Assembly (NCBI GenBank): GCA_013399855.1
Contig: VXAY01001307.1
Coordinates: 874,389-938,388 of the forward strand
Direction: 5' to 3'
Length of the DNA: 64,000 nt
From: Oxyruncus cristatus
Taxonomy: Eukaryota > Chordata > Aves > Passeriformes > Cotingidae
Shown: positions 23,216-35,562 of the stretch, piece after piece
Numbering within the stretch: position 1 is the stretch's first letter
How the letters are laid out: the number at the start of each line of letters is the position of its first letter
The notes under the pieces: model-generated
Told to the model about the DNA's origin: nothing
Database searches by the model: none
Seen by the model: only the letters and a program-made list of their open reading frames with translations
Translations under genes and position numbers: made by a program

Positions 23216-24892
23216 CTATTTGAAACAAGTGTTAGAAGAGCATCAGCACCAATGGAAACGGGTTCCTGAGGATTTGTGTCTCTAGGGTGATCCCTCCTGT
23301 GGGTTCTCTGACGTCAAATAGGAGTTGACCTTTGTCATTAACCTTTCTCTTCTTGTCTTATGAGAGTCTCACCTCGACCCAACCTTTTTTTTTTTTAAAA
23401 TGGAAGTGTTGGGAGCTTTGGGACTTCTTCCTGCTGTCAAATTTAGTCAAAAGCAGGTCAGTGGCCTCCAAAGCAATTAGTAGGCAGCTGACAGACAGAT
23501 AAAAGCAAACAGAGAATCCAGTTGTATGGGCACAGTACTACAAGTACAATTTCCATCTTACCTGAGAACTTGATTGCAGTCATTTTGGCCTTCTAAAAAT
23601 AAATGCGAGTATAAGAAAAAGTATATATTTAGTGTGTATGTATATATATAACAAGTGTATGCAAGTATATATTTAGTATATGTTTAGTCACTAGGAGAAA
23701 AGATCATATATGGAGTTATTTGTTCCAAATGTAGTTCCCTGGGTATCTTCCACTATTTTTTTAACATCTCCACACAGAAGCTGGACAATACATACCCAGT
23801 CAGTGCAAGAGCATCTTCTTTAATAGAAAGAACTGGACTGACCTCTGCTATAGCACATCTTGCTTTACTTAACAATAAAAGCTTTTGCATTGCTCAAGAG
23901 TGAGCAGCAAATGTGGTGTTTTGTGGTGCTTATGCTCTGGACAACAAGGACATTGTGTATAATGAGTTGTTCTTGGGTAACCTTTCTTCAGGTGCAGCAC
24001 ACAAGGAAGTGGCTGCCAGTTTTCCTGGTCTTGGTTTAATGACTTCCCAGTATGGACGGAATGAGTTTAGGATGGGATATGGCTTTTGGTATCTGGGACA
24101 GAACTTGGGTGCAGTTTCCAAGATACAGGACTTGGCAGCTTCATGCCTGACACGAAGTTGCAGCTTTTTTGGGAGTACGTGGTGAAACTGGGCCTCCACC
24201 AAGGACTGGCCTCTTTCTTATGGTTTAAGTTTATTCCAGGACTTTAAAAATAAAAAGTCTGCACTGTAGTAGTGGATGTTTCAGTAATGTCCTTTTTTTT
24301 TTCACATGGAGTTGGGAATTTCCACTGTGTGTGGAATATGCTAAAATATAATGATATTTGGGAGGAGCTGTCCCATACAAAATGTGGGAGGGCCTCCACT
24401 GTGGCTCTTGGAAAGGAAAGATTGAAAACTGTGCTGAGCATTACCAACTTGAAGGGAAATGACCCTCTGCAATTTTCTTAATAGGTCTTTGATCATCCTG
24501 AAAACAGTTGCCTGTGGAAAAAGCATTCTTTTAAAAGCTTTGGTATTTTGCTGCTGTTAGGAAAGCGAAGAGTGAGGGCAAGGGAGAACAAGCAGCAGTG
24601 AAACCACTGTGAAACTGCAGCATTTCAGCCACCTGGCGATGCTGGGACGTATCTTCCTCCTTAATGAAGTTTTGGGAAAAGTCATCTTCCCTTCAGAAGC
24701 TTGGAATGCGGTTTCACAATTATTCCATGTGCGACCTTTTACTGTTGACGATGAAAACAGTGTTGCTTCATTAGGGTGTCACCTCCACCTTCTAATTCAG
24801 ACGCTGCTTCCTGGCATTTCTGTAGTGCCTTTAATTTAAAGGTAACGATTTAATTAAGCTGGAGAACTACCCAGCAAAGTAAATGAGTCTGA

Positions 24893-24985
24893 CTATCCCA
24901 CTACAGAAGGGGAAACCGAGCTGTAGAGCCATTTGCCTGTGGTGATGGAGTTAGTGGCAGAGTCTTGGCTGGTATCAGCTCATCC
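24893..24985 (+). mobile_element. MIR-like ancient SINE remnant
   Basis: The segment ACTACAGAAGGGGAAACCGA, followed by GAGCCATTTGCCTGTGGTGA and GTTAGTGGCAGAGTCTTGG, follows the order and spacing of the conserved MIR core as I remember it. It is in the same orientation as SPNS2, within intron 1. Confidence 0.55.
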
Positions 24986-27900
24986 CTGAGGTTCTCCATC
25001 CCTGTCACACAGTACGTCACAGGCTCTGGTCTGCTGGGTTTGTCCTGTAAGTGTCTGCAACTTGCTAATAGCTGTATTTGTGTTAATTAGCCTCTCATTA
25101 CAACACACAGTTGCAAATCAAATGCATTCTTTGAAGATACATGCATGCAAATGATCGCCGAAAGTTGAAAGTCGAGTTTCAAACTATGCAGTAGGAGCTC
25201 CAGCTGAAGGGTTAGGAAAGGTTCAGCACTAACTCCCAAGTGCAAAAGACATCCAAGAGGCTATGAGCCAAAACTGCTGCTCTTTACTTGTGAACTCATG
25301 TTTGTGATAGTAACAGATCACCTGAGAATGTGTTTCCTACTGAGTGAGCTCCATGCAGCCTGAGATCCCGTATGGAATGGGATAAGGAGAGCCCCTTCTC
25401 CCCTTTTAACAAGACTATGCTCAGTGCTTCAGGGAGGAAACCATGAAGTGGCAGTGCAAGCTCTTCATTCTTCTTCTCTTCCTGAGCTAATCTCAGCCCA
25501 GGACTCAGCTGTGGCAGGACTGTAACACTGGAAAATATCAGAAAATAATGTTGACAGAACGCACTTGAGCAGCAGTGCCACCAGCTCACGCGTGGGAAGG
25601 CTTGTGGAAGGAGGACAGTGTTTCACTTGGACAACAGGTGCCTGTGACTGGCTCAAAATTCAACGAGTCCTGCACTGGCAGCAGAATTTAGGACTGAACC
25701 TGCTGCACCTCAAAAGTACGTGACAAAAGTGCTCAGCAGCACGATGAGGGGACTGGGTAGCAGCATCTCATATCCTACTGCTGTGTTTTCCCTCTGTGAT
25801 GGGCTTTACTGCAGAGTCTGTTCCTTCCTGTTTTCCAGTTCTTAAGTGAGTTGGCAGAATTTGTTCCAGAGTACTTTACATTTCAAGTGAAGTCTTATTA
25901 TGTTTAATCACGGTATTTTTTTTTCTTCCTTGTGCTGTAGCTGTGCCAGATAGTGACTATCTTTGTTATTACGAGCAGATTTTCCTGTTTGACTCCGAGA
26001 TCCTCTTTCATGCATGTTGATTAATTTTATCCCCAAAGCATCCAAGCCATCACAGCCAGTGAATGGTGGCCCTTATTACATGGAGTTAAGATCCTCATAA
26101 ATATTGAGTGTGTTCTTAAGAATAATGTGATGATCTTATTAGTCCCTTGATCTCCCCGACTGTCAATATCAGAAGCCTTGTGGTCAAAAGTGTGGGAATT
26201 CTGCAGTCATTCCTTCAGGACTTTTCAAATACCATACTCAGCTGTAATGGGGTTAAATTCCATCAGCCAATCTGTATAATTAAAAGGAACAACTGAAAAT
26301 ATTTAGCCTTTATTTCATCAGAAGCAAATGAGCTGCTGGTTACAGTGAGCGTGGTGGGTTACAAAGTTTAGCAGACGTTGTTAAAAGCTGGTGAATCTTC
26401 CCCTAATGTGGCATCCCGTAGCTCTTGCCTGGGCTTTCAAGTGCTGAGGAACTTGTGATTGAAAGGGGTTATAACTGAATGACACAAGGTTTGTAAAGGT
26501 CCTGAGGTTCCTTATAACGGTTGCTAAAAGCTCCTCCTGCCTACGCAGGAGATTCAGTGGGGAATTTTATTTTACAGATAGAAAGTAGGAAATTTGGAGA
26601 TCAGAACTCTCGCTGAGTTGTTGCTTGTTTGCATCATCGTTGCCTGGTGTGTTTTATAGACCAAGATGTGGTTGTGCAGCTTCCACTGAAGCAGGTGATG
26701 CACCCGAGGTACTTCTAATCCACATCTCTCAGAGATACTGGAGAACTGTAGGTCATGGATGGGAGAGTCTGAGGGAGACAAGAGGCAGCACTGCTTAGTG
26801 AGGGGCTCTAGGAGATGAGCAGATATGACTTATTTTGTGGGCAGCATAGCCAGAGGGTGAGGAGGGATTTGAGGGAAGGGCAGCTTTCAGCAAGCGTTTG
26901 CAAACAGCATCTCCCAAGCACCACGAGCATCATAACAACAAAGGATGGAGATGTCTGCTGGAAATGGATAATGGAGGATGATGCCCTTCTGGCTGAGAGA
27001 GTTTTGTGGAAATTGGCCCTGTGGATGCAGGATGATGAGTGTATTGGAAAAAAAATCATGTGTGCTTGAAATGAGTTCTACAAAGGACCTGTGAAGTGCC
27101 TGAGGGGACATGGAAGTTAATAGGAGTTGAGCAAAATGGGCTTGGGCTCAGAGCCCAGAGAGGTGTAAGCGTGGTTTCCAGAGAAGTTGGGCATGGCCAT
27201 CTCATGAAAACTGCATTTTTGGGGAATTGGTCTGAAATTCTTGGTCTGAAAGTCAGGAGGCAAATCTGAGACAGGTACAGGCAAAATAAATGAAAAAAAA
27301 ACCCCTCAGATGACCCAAACAAAACAACAAACCCCCAAACCAAACCATTCCTTCTGGGTCCTTAACTGTTAGACCCCCCCTTTGAGGTTGGTGCTGTAGA
27401 ACAGCTCACCCTGCTGTTCCTGGGCTGGATGAGTCCTCGCCCTAGAGCTGGTGAGCACAGCAGGCACCTCGTGCACCTTTTTTCTCGACACATCTGTTTT
27501 CCGTGTTATTTTGTGGGTGTTTCTGTCTGATGTAACCCAGCTATTTCTGTAGGGTTGCAGGGAAAGGAAGTGAAAGGGAGGGAGCACTAATTTCCGCGCT
27601 CCTGGTTTTACAGCAGTACATGAATAATGAGGAAAGTGAGAGCTTGTGGGATCCTGGGTGACCAAAGGGATGTACAGTCCTGCACTTCTGTGGCCATGCT
27701 GTTGGACTCGTTGCCAGTCAGGAGTGGCTGAAGGTCACTTTTGGAAGGCTCTTGAATGAGCTGTTCAGGGTGCTCTGGTGGGCTCTCCCCACTCCTCAGG
27801 GTGCTGTGTTTCATGGAAGCCTCCGCACAAGGCATGGCTGGGAATCCCGCCGTTATCTCCCACTGTGTGAAACGACAGAGGAAGGAACTGAGTCCTTCTG

Positions 27901-28387
27901 CCAGGCTCATCCCTCTAGGCAGCAGTGGAGCATGTCGTGGGAGCAGTGTAGGAGCTCCCACGGTTCCCTACTTCTGGTTTTTAAAGGGAATAAAACACCA
28001 ATCAGTCTTCTCCAGAACTGTTGATCTCCTACCACAACTGAAATCATAGAGCAGTTTTAACTGAAGAGAAGGGAGAGGAAATACAGAAGAAAAAACTCAG
28101 CTTTAGGCCTTGCCAGACCTAAATTCAGGCTTCAGATCTACGAACATACCAGAGTTATGTTGTTGGTGAACAATATTGTCTCCTACAGAGATTTTCTGTT
28201 TGTTTCTTTGATTTGCTTTTTTAAATACCTTTCTTATGCTTCTGCTCGTGGCCAGAACAGAGGAGCAGAGGGAAAAGCCCAGGGTTTATCCATAGAATTA
28301 GCTGCAGTAGCAGCTTGGAGCTTGGCTGGCAGAGTGAGAGAACCTTGTGCTGGAATGAAAATCCTTTCAGCCTTGGCATGTGATGAT

Positions 28388-28437
28388 TTTTTTTTTTAAT
28401 TATTATTATTTTTTCTTTTTTTTATTATTATTTTAAG
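28388..28437. repeat. T-rich low-complexity tract
   Basis: About 50 bases of T runs interspersed with ATT units, interrupted by a single C. No function can be inferred. Confidence 0.9.
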
Positions 28438-31400
28438 GCTGCTCTGAACTGAAACTGCAGTAATCTATCTTACTCCTCATTCAGGCTTCTGCCAATAATT
28501 ATGTAAATAACAGATCACAGTTAATTATTTGTTTCATAGCTTCCCATTTTCTCCATTTGTGTCAGAAACATGTCATTACTGTGTTAGGATGCCAGGCCTG
28601 GGTTCTTGGCGACATGGCAAACAACAGGAGCGGGTGAACTGACAGTGGCAAAGGGCCTTGTGTCCCTGTGAAACCTGCAGGGCCCGACCTGAACCTGCCT
28701 GCAGGTTGACTCTGATCCCCTGCCTGTGCTGTGATTTGCTGATCTGAGCTCTCTGCACATTCTCCTTCCAGAGGAGGGATCCTTGGGGAGGGTTTGGCAG
28801 CAGAGCAGTTCGGGAGCTGGACGGGGGGGTCTCGCCCTGGTGTTGATTTGCAACGTTCACTTCTTTCTGCCTGTCACCTTTTGCATTTTGTGATTAGTGC
28901 CTGTGTGGTGGTGATGACCTCGGGTGTTTTGCATTTATCCTGGCTTAGGTAGTTGCTTTAGTACAGCTTTGCCACCAGGAGGGTGTTTTGGGAAGTCCAC
29001 AAATCCCGGTGTGCCCTTGCCGTGTTCCTCTGCAGCGAGACTTTTCATTTGTCAACGTGAGACTGACAGGATTTCTTTCCTAATAATTTTCCTTGAGACA
29101 CTGGATTTTCATGTCTGCATTGCACACTTGTGCTTGTGAACTCCATCCCAGCCAGAGCCACCGTGGATTGGCACAGGGGAAATACTCTGATGTGACATCA
29201 GCTGCGCAAGTGCCACTGCTGTCCATGGAGCAGGTTGGTGTATGAAATGTTGGTTGTGAGACACTGAATCAGGGCTGCTTTAGTGCCTTGGGCCAGGCAC
29301 TAATTTTGTGCAGTTTCAGGCATGCTGTCGGTGCTAAATAGTAATTAATATGGAATTGCAACACTATTAATAAATTCCAACTGTGCAAACTATGCAATGA
29401 GGAGAAATTATTCCTATTGCACCAGCGTGGCTCATAAAGAGGGGTCATTGCCTGTGTTGGTGTGCTGAGCTATTAGAACTCAGATGTTGAAGCATTTCTA
29501 ATAGTCTTGTTATTTCTGTCTGGCAGCCTGAAATGCTGACTAACTTTCAGGATAACAATCTTTTGTATATTCAGGAAACAAAATACCCAAGGGCCACTGG
29601 TGACTGACAGCTACAGTGCTCTGATTAAAACTGACAGTTCCTGATCAGCTCCGTCTTGGATGTGTTAGTTGCTCCTCTCATGGGGAGCAGAGGAAGGAGG
29701 ACAAAATATGATTTCATGTTGGTAGTATTAGGATATGAGGCTTTTTTTTTTTTTTTTCCCTTTGTAGTTTTTCAGGAATTTCTAAGTCAAAAGTACCCAA
29801 ACAAGGTACCTGAGTAACAGTGCTTGGAAAGGCACACATTGATCTCTCCATGATGACTTTCCTGTAACAAAATACAGAAAATACCAAGGTGGTGGCTTTT
29901 ACTCATTGATTTTTGACTGCAACAACACTGTGACGAGGTTCCTGAGCTTCTGCTGATCAATGGAGATGTGGTGTTTTGTGTGTGTGTTTTACTCCCAACT
30001 GGTGTTAAGGGATGGAAGATAATTTTTTTTCCCCCTCTAAGTGAGAGAAATCCTGGTGCTTTTGTTCATCTGGGCCTGCACAGAGACTGCATCAGGAATC
30101 ACTCAATCCCTACTGAGAGCCCTTGTCACCGCTCGGAACGTGAGGTTGTTGGATGCTAATCCTGACCAGTGGGCACTCACCCGCTGCTGCTCCTGCCCTT
30201 TGCTCCCTGCCCTTCTCCCCAGGAGCGTTTCTTAGCCATTGAGGGAACAACCACCTTTATTTCATTTGCCTCTGTGTTTATTTAATCTACTTTTCAGACA
30301 CATGCAGGTGCTGGATGCTCGGGAGCAGCGCTTCCCCGGCGCGTGCTGCCGTGGGCTTGTGGGCTCTGCGGTGTTCTTCGAACTGTCCCGGAGCGCTGCA
30401 AAAGCAATAAAATTAATGAGTTTCCTCCTCTTGCCTATTCCATTACGGCAGGGTCTTGGTAGAACTGCTAAAGTTTGGTGTCACTTGCTATTCCCTTCAT
30501 AAAACATGTATTTTTAGGTGGTGGAAATTTGCACCTCTTACGCGTTGGCAAATTCCAGCTTGGCATAAAATGGGTGTTGCTCACAGTTATTTTGGACCAG
30601 CTCTGGAAGCCAGTGCACTGTTTATAGGTGGTTTAACACCCATGAAACTGGGTAAACCTTTCAGGACTTAAGTTTTGGGTCGTGCTCTCAAGCCCCCAGG
30701 GTTGGGGGCACTGGAGAAGGGCTCTTTTCAAGTAGAGTCAGAATTACCTGTGTCCTTAAAGGTGTGCTGAGATGCACGTGGTATTTAAGGACATTTGTAT
30801 CAGCAGTTTAAAAGTGCAGTGGGGATACTTCAAGTTATTACAAAGCTACCAAAATTTTCAAGTTTTTGGACCGCAGGTCAAGAGGGTTGCAACAGTAACT
30901 GAAGAAGGGAGAAGTAAATCACTTTTCCTCTGCATTTCATTGTGCTTTTAAAACTTCTGTTTGGCTCAAAATTATTAATGCTCCTGTAGTCCCATTATGT
31001 TCAAAAATATGTGATGGTTTAAATGTCAAACTACACCTCACTGCAAGCTTACATTTGCCTCATAAGTGTGCATTTAAATCAGTTGCATTGCTGAAAGCCA
31101 CTTAACAGGAATAAATTAGCAGTGGAGCTGATGTTTGAATAAAAACAGGAGTTATGTGAGTGGCTGGAGAGAGCTTTCTGTCTGTAAGCACATGCAATAC
31201 AATCTGAATCAGGATTTAACATTCTTGATTTAAATATTTAGGCAAGCTCTATTTATGCCATTTTCCGTGTGACTGGGAAATGTGTTCACCCCCATTTAGG
31301 AATTACTGGGCTTTGTAACCTGATGAAGTTTGGGTTTTATTCGCTCAGACTTGGGCAGATGAAGCACAAACAGCTCCCGTCCTGAGTGGGAGAGATTTCC

Positions 31401-33721
31401 TGGGCCATTCCCACCTGCAGCAGGAGGTTTGTGTACTCAGCAGGAGCCCAGCAGTGGGTTTGTCCAGGCAGTCAGAGATGCTCAGCCCCTGGTCTCTGTG
31501 CAGACACTGCCAGAAAAAACAACAGGCAGGCTCAGTCATGGTGTGGCCATCACTAGTTAGTAGATTTAAATCACTGATCTGATAATTAAGCTCTTTGTAA
31601 ATTCAATTAATCACACTTTCGGCTGGCAAAACCCGCTATTTTTCCGTGCTTCAGTTTCCCTGGTAGCTTAAAACAAAATTAAAGTTTTGCTTTAGTGAAA
31701 GAAGCCCTTGAGAAGGAAGTTTTTTAACAGCACAGATTTCCCACTGTTTTCAGGGGTTTCTTTATTCTGCAGGAGCAAGGGTGTTTTTTATTTTTTTTAT
31801 ATATATTTTTTTTAATCAATGCCTTTGACATAATATAGAAGATCCCTGTTTGCAGCTTCCATTCAAACATGTGGACTCCAGTTGCCTCTGCTGGTATTGA
31901 GTCATAAAGGCAGGAGACCTAAAATACAGATCTTAGAGTCGTGCAGGAAGTTTCTATTTTAAAAAATAGGTCTATATAAGTGTGGTGTTTCTAAAATATA
32001 TCGGCTCCTTTGTAATTACACACTTTGGATATTAATATATATAATTTCAAAAGTATTAATTTAGACTCCGGTAGGTAGTGTCATGACAATTTTAAGGTAG
32101 ATTTAAAAATGTATCTAAATATCTTAGCAAGAGAAATTGTTCTTCTTTAGGGATATTCCTGGGCTTAGTCTGGAGGACCTGATTGAGACTCTGGGAGTTG
32201 GGTTTTTTTTTTGGTTTGGGTGGGTTTCTTTTGGCAGACTGCAATAGAGACTGAATTGTTCTGTCTTTTAAAGGAACAGTCCCTGAGTGCTTCTGTGAGA
32301 TTTCGGGGCTAGAGGGAAGCAAGAGCACGCATTGGATAATTTTAGGGTTACGAGTTCTGGTTGGAAAAGTCTCCTGGCAGTTGTTAAAAAGCCAGACAGT
32401 GAGAGGCTTGGCCGGTGGGGAGCTGGGCGGGTGTAGCACCCAGAGGTGTTGCGGACCGAGTGTCAGCGTGTGCGTGTGGTGCTCACACCAACTCCAGACC
32501 CTCCCGCTCCGGCATCTCTGGCTTTCCACAGGTTGGTTTCCCGGGATAGCGTCCTTCCAGCCAGAGCTGCTCTGCGGCGTGGGGTTTGCTGAGGGCAGAG
32601 CAAGTCCCTCCGTGTGCCCCAGAGGCCGGTGCCGTGTCGCGGTGCCCCTGTCATTGCGCTGGGGACCCTGCCCAGGGCCCTGCCGCGCTGCCGGCGCCCT
32701 GCTCCTTCCACACGGCTGCCTGGGGGGGTCCTGGCTCCTTCCCTCCCCTCCCTGCCCTCCCTCCCCCAGGCTGTCCCTCGTGTGGAATCAAATTAAGCAG
32801 TGGCACAGCCCCAGAGGAGAAGAGCTGCTCTGTTTGGAGCCGTCCCTCTCCAACGTGCGCTCGGGTTCCGTGGTGTGCACCTGCCATTGCTGGCTGCTGC
32901 TGTGACCTCCTGTGCCAGCAGCCTGCGCTGATAAGCCTTCCCCTGTTCCTTCTATCCCAATTAACAGTTTTAAGGACACTTAATTCCTTGCCAGTCTTCT
33001 AAAGCTTGTCTTTGTCCGCGGACGCTCTGCATTATGTTTGTACGGGGGCCGGTGGCAGAGAGCTTTCAGAGCATGGAGTGAGAGCTGGAACAGGCAGTGT
33101 TAGGAGGTGTCTGTTAGATACATAAAGGCAGCAGCCCAAAACATGGGCAAATGATAGCTGTGAGGCTGCTGTGTCATTGGAGCTGTGGCAGCCACTTGTG
33201 CAATGCTGCAGATTTCTCTTGGAAGGCTGGTAAAGCCTTTCTTGCTGTTCCTATTCAGCTCCTTGGGCATTGTACTCTCTCTGGGGTACAGGGCTGCTGC
33301 CCTTTTCCTCTGTGTCAGCCCCTCCTGCTGGAGCAGCTGCACCCTGGGCAGGGTGGAGGGGCAGCCCCCGGGCTGTGAGACTTGCCAGGGCTGCCTGAGC
33401 CCTTCCTCTGTGCTCCTCACTGTCTGCCGAGTCCCTTGGAGTCACACCAACTCTGAAAACACTGCCTCCATCACTACCTACAGGGTGTCTCCTTGTCTCG
33501 TGAAGCCATCTCGTTTAAACACTTTACACTTCAAAGCATTGACTTGTTTCAATCCAGAGTTCTTTGGTTCCAGGCAGACTTGTATCCACTCTCTTTCTAG
33601 CATTGAACATCACTGGGACAGCACGTGCAGAGGAGCTTTGTAAGAGCCCGGCTTAGATAACCAGCAAACCGTGGAGTTTGGTGTCCTTGGGGGTTCATTG
33701 CTGCAGCCCCCTCAGTGTGAC

Positions 33722-33811
33722 GGATGACTTTCACGTGATGGATAGTCTCCATGTCATGGAAAATTTTCCCATGATGGATGATTTTCACATGATGGACAAT
33801 TTCCATTTGGG
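33722..33811. repeat. Degenerate 18-bp tandem array (about 5 units)
   Basis: Four consecutive 18-base units are clear: GGATGACTTTCACGTGAT (33722), GGATAGTCTCCATGTCAT (33740), GGAAAATTTTCCCATGAT (33758) and GGATGATTTTCACATGAT (33776). A fifth, partly matching unit begins at 33794. Because 18 is a multiple of three, a minus-strand open frame (33597-33959) shows a hexapeptide pattern with repeated isoleucine/valine-histidine-histidine. I find nothing else to suggest that frame is translated. Confidence 0.85.
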
Positions 33812-35284
33812 CAGTGGATGACGCCCCTGTCGCTGGTGGGCGTGAGAGGTAACAGTACCCAGGGAAGGGGGGATCTCTGCTGGAGTTGGAGAACACTGGT
33901 GGAGCTGAGCTGGGTGCAGCCTCCCTCGCTGCTTCTGCTCTTGCACTGTTTGAAAACATGATAATCTTTTCAGCTGCTCAATCTCTCCCATTGGTGATTG
34001 CTAAATGTAGTTACTTATGTACAAGCAGGCTCAAACAATGGGAAATATATGAAATACGAAGCCTTTCTTTGTGCTGGGGTGGGAACGTTCATCTTGCTGT
34101 GGTGAGGAATGTTCACCTCACGTTTCCGAACATTGTGTTCTGCAGATGAGCTGTTTCCTCCTCCTCCTTCAGGTTTTGGTCTCTCCATTGGAGGCAGGGG
34201 CTGAGAGGCCGTGCTTGGATGGGCTGTTAGAGTAATTATCCCAACGTGCAGGCATGGCTTTAAAGATGCTGTGGTGTGATTTTATTGTTATTGAGTGGAG
34301 CAGGGTGGAAATTGGCTTGGTTCTTGTTTTGTTTTTCCATAGCTCAGTCTATTGACATGTAGATGAGGGAGAGTCACATTGAGAAAGAGCTGCCTTTTGA
34401 CTCTGGCGGTGTCCCCAACTGGGCAGAAGGCTGAACAATGCAAGGGAACCTAAAAAAAAATAATCCCATAGCTGACAGGCTCCTGTCAAGCAGCATGTTA
34501 GCAAAAATGATGGAGTTTGACCTCTGCTGGGGTGACTGTCACTCTCTTAAATAGTGAGAGAAACCCCCTGCACGGGCAGGGCCATGATTTTACACATCCC
34601 AAGGTGCAAGAGTAAGTTGTGGGGAAACATCGTTCTTAAACAGTTGCTCTCAGCCCAATTTCATGGAAACTTTAACAACAAAACAAATACAAACCCTCTT
34701 TTTTTAAAAAAGCCCTCAAAATAGAGATGAGGTTAAAAGGAGACTGTGTCTAATTTTGTTAGAGTTGTGGCTCTAATTCATCGCTTCTGGTGACTTGAAT
34801 TCCTCACAAATTGCTGGTTTGTCTGCAGCTCTGTAATTCCCACATGCTGTAATTTTGCCCTTGGAAATGTTGGCCAGGGGCAGCTCTCCCTCTCTGGGCT
34901 GGAATTTGGAAGGCTTTAGACTCTGCAGCGTTGGGCTCCCTCTGTGCAGCGGAGGTGGGGGAAGAGAGGACGGAGCAGCAGTGGGATGTGCTGGGACAGA
35001 AACCCACAGGGATTCCACTGGGAAGGCCGTGGGGACGAGCAGGGCTCTGGGGTGCAGGAGGTGTGAGGGAGGGCAGCACCTGGGTTGCACATTGGCTGTA
35101 AAGGTTGTGTTCTTTGGCAGCACTGGAACCATCCAGCAGAAGGATGGGCTGGAGAACCCTACTGTCTTCTAGGACACTTCCAAGAGTTACTGCAGGAGCA
35201 GTTCTGACGTGTTTGCTATGATAAAAATCCAAGAATCTTCCAAATCATGTTTTCTGCTCTTTAATTCTCATAATTTTCCACTCT

Positions 35285-35562
35285 CGTGACCAGAGACAGG
35301 ACTCAAGGAAATGGAGGATGAAGCTGGGTCAGGTCAGGGTTAGGCTGGATATCAGGAAAAGATATTTTATCCAGAGGGTGGTTGGGTTCTGAGCAGGCTC
35401 CCCAGGGCAGTGAGCACAACCCCAAGCCTGACTGAGTTTGAGAAGTGTTTGGACAATGCTCTCAGGCACACAGTGGGATCGCTGGGGTGTCTGTGCAGGG
35501 CCAGGAGTTGGGCTGGATGATCCTTATGGGTCCCATCCAACTCAGCATATTCTGTGATTTCT
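35285..35562 (+). mobile_element. CR1 LINE 3' end fragment
   Basis: The segment reads through GGTTAGGCTGGATATCAGGA, CAGAGGGTGGTTGGGTTCTG, GCTCCCCAGGGCAGTGAGCA, GGGGTGTCTGTGCAGGGCCA and GGGCTGGATGATCCTTATGG, and ends ATATTCTGTGATTTCTGT. This is the sense 3' untranslated region and tail of an avian CR1 element, 5'-truncated to about 280 bases. Confidence 0.93.
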
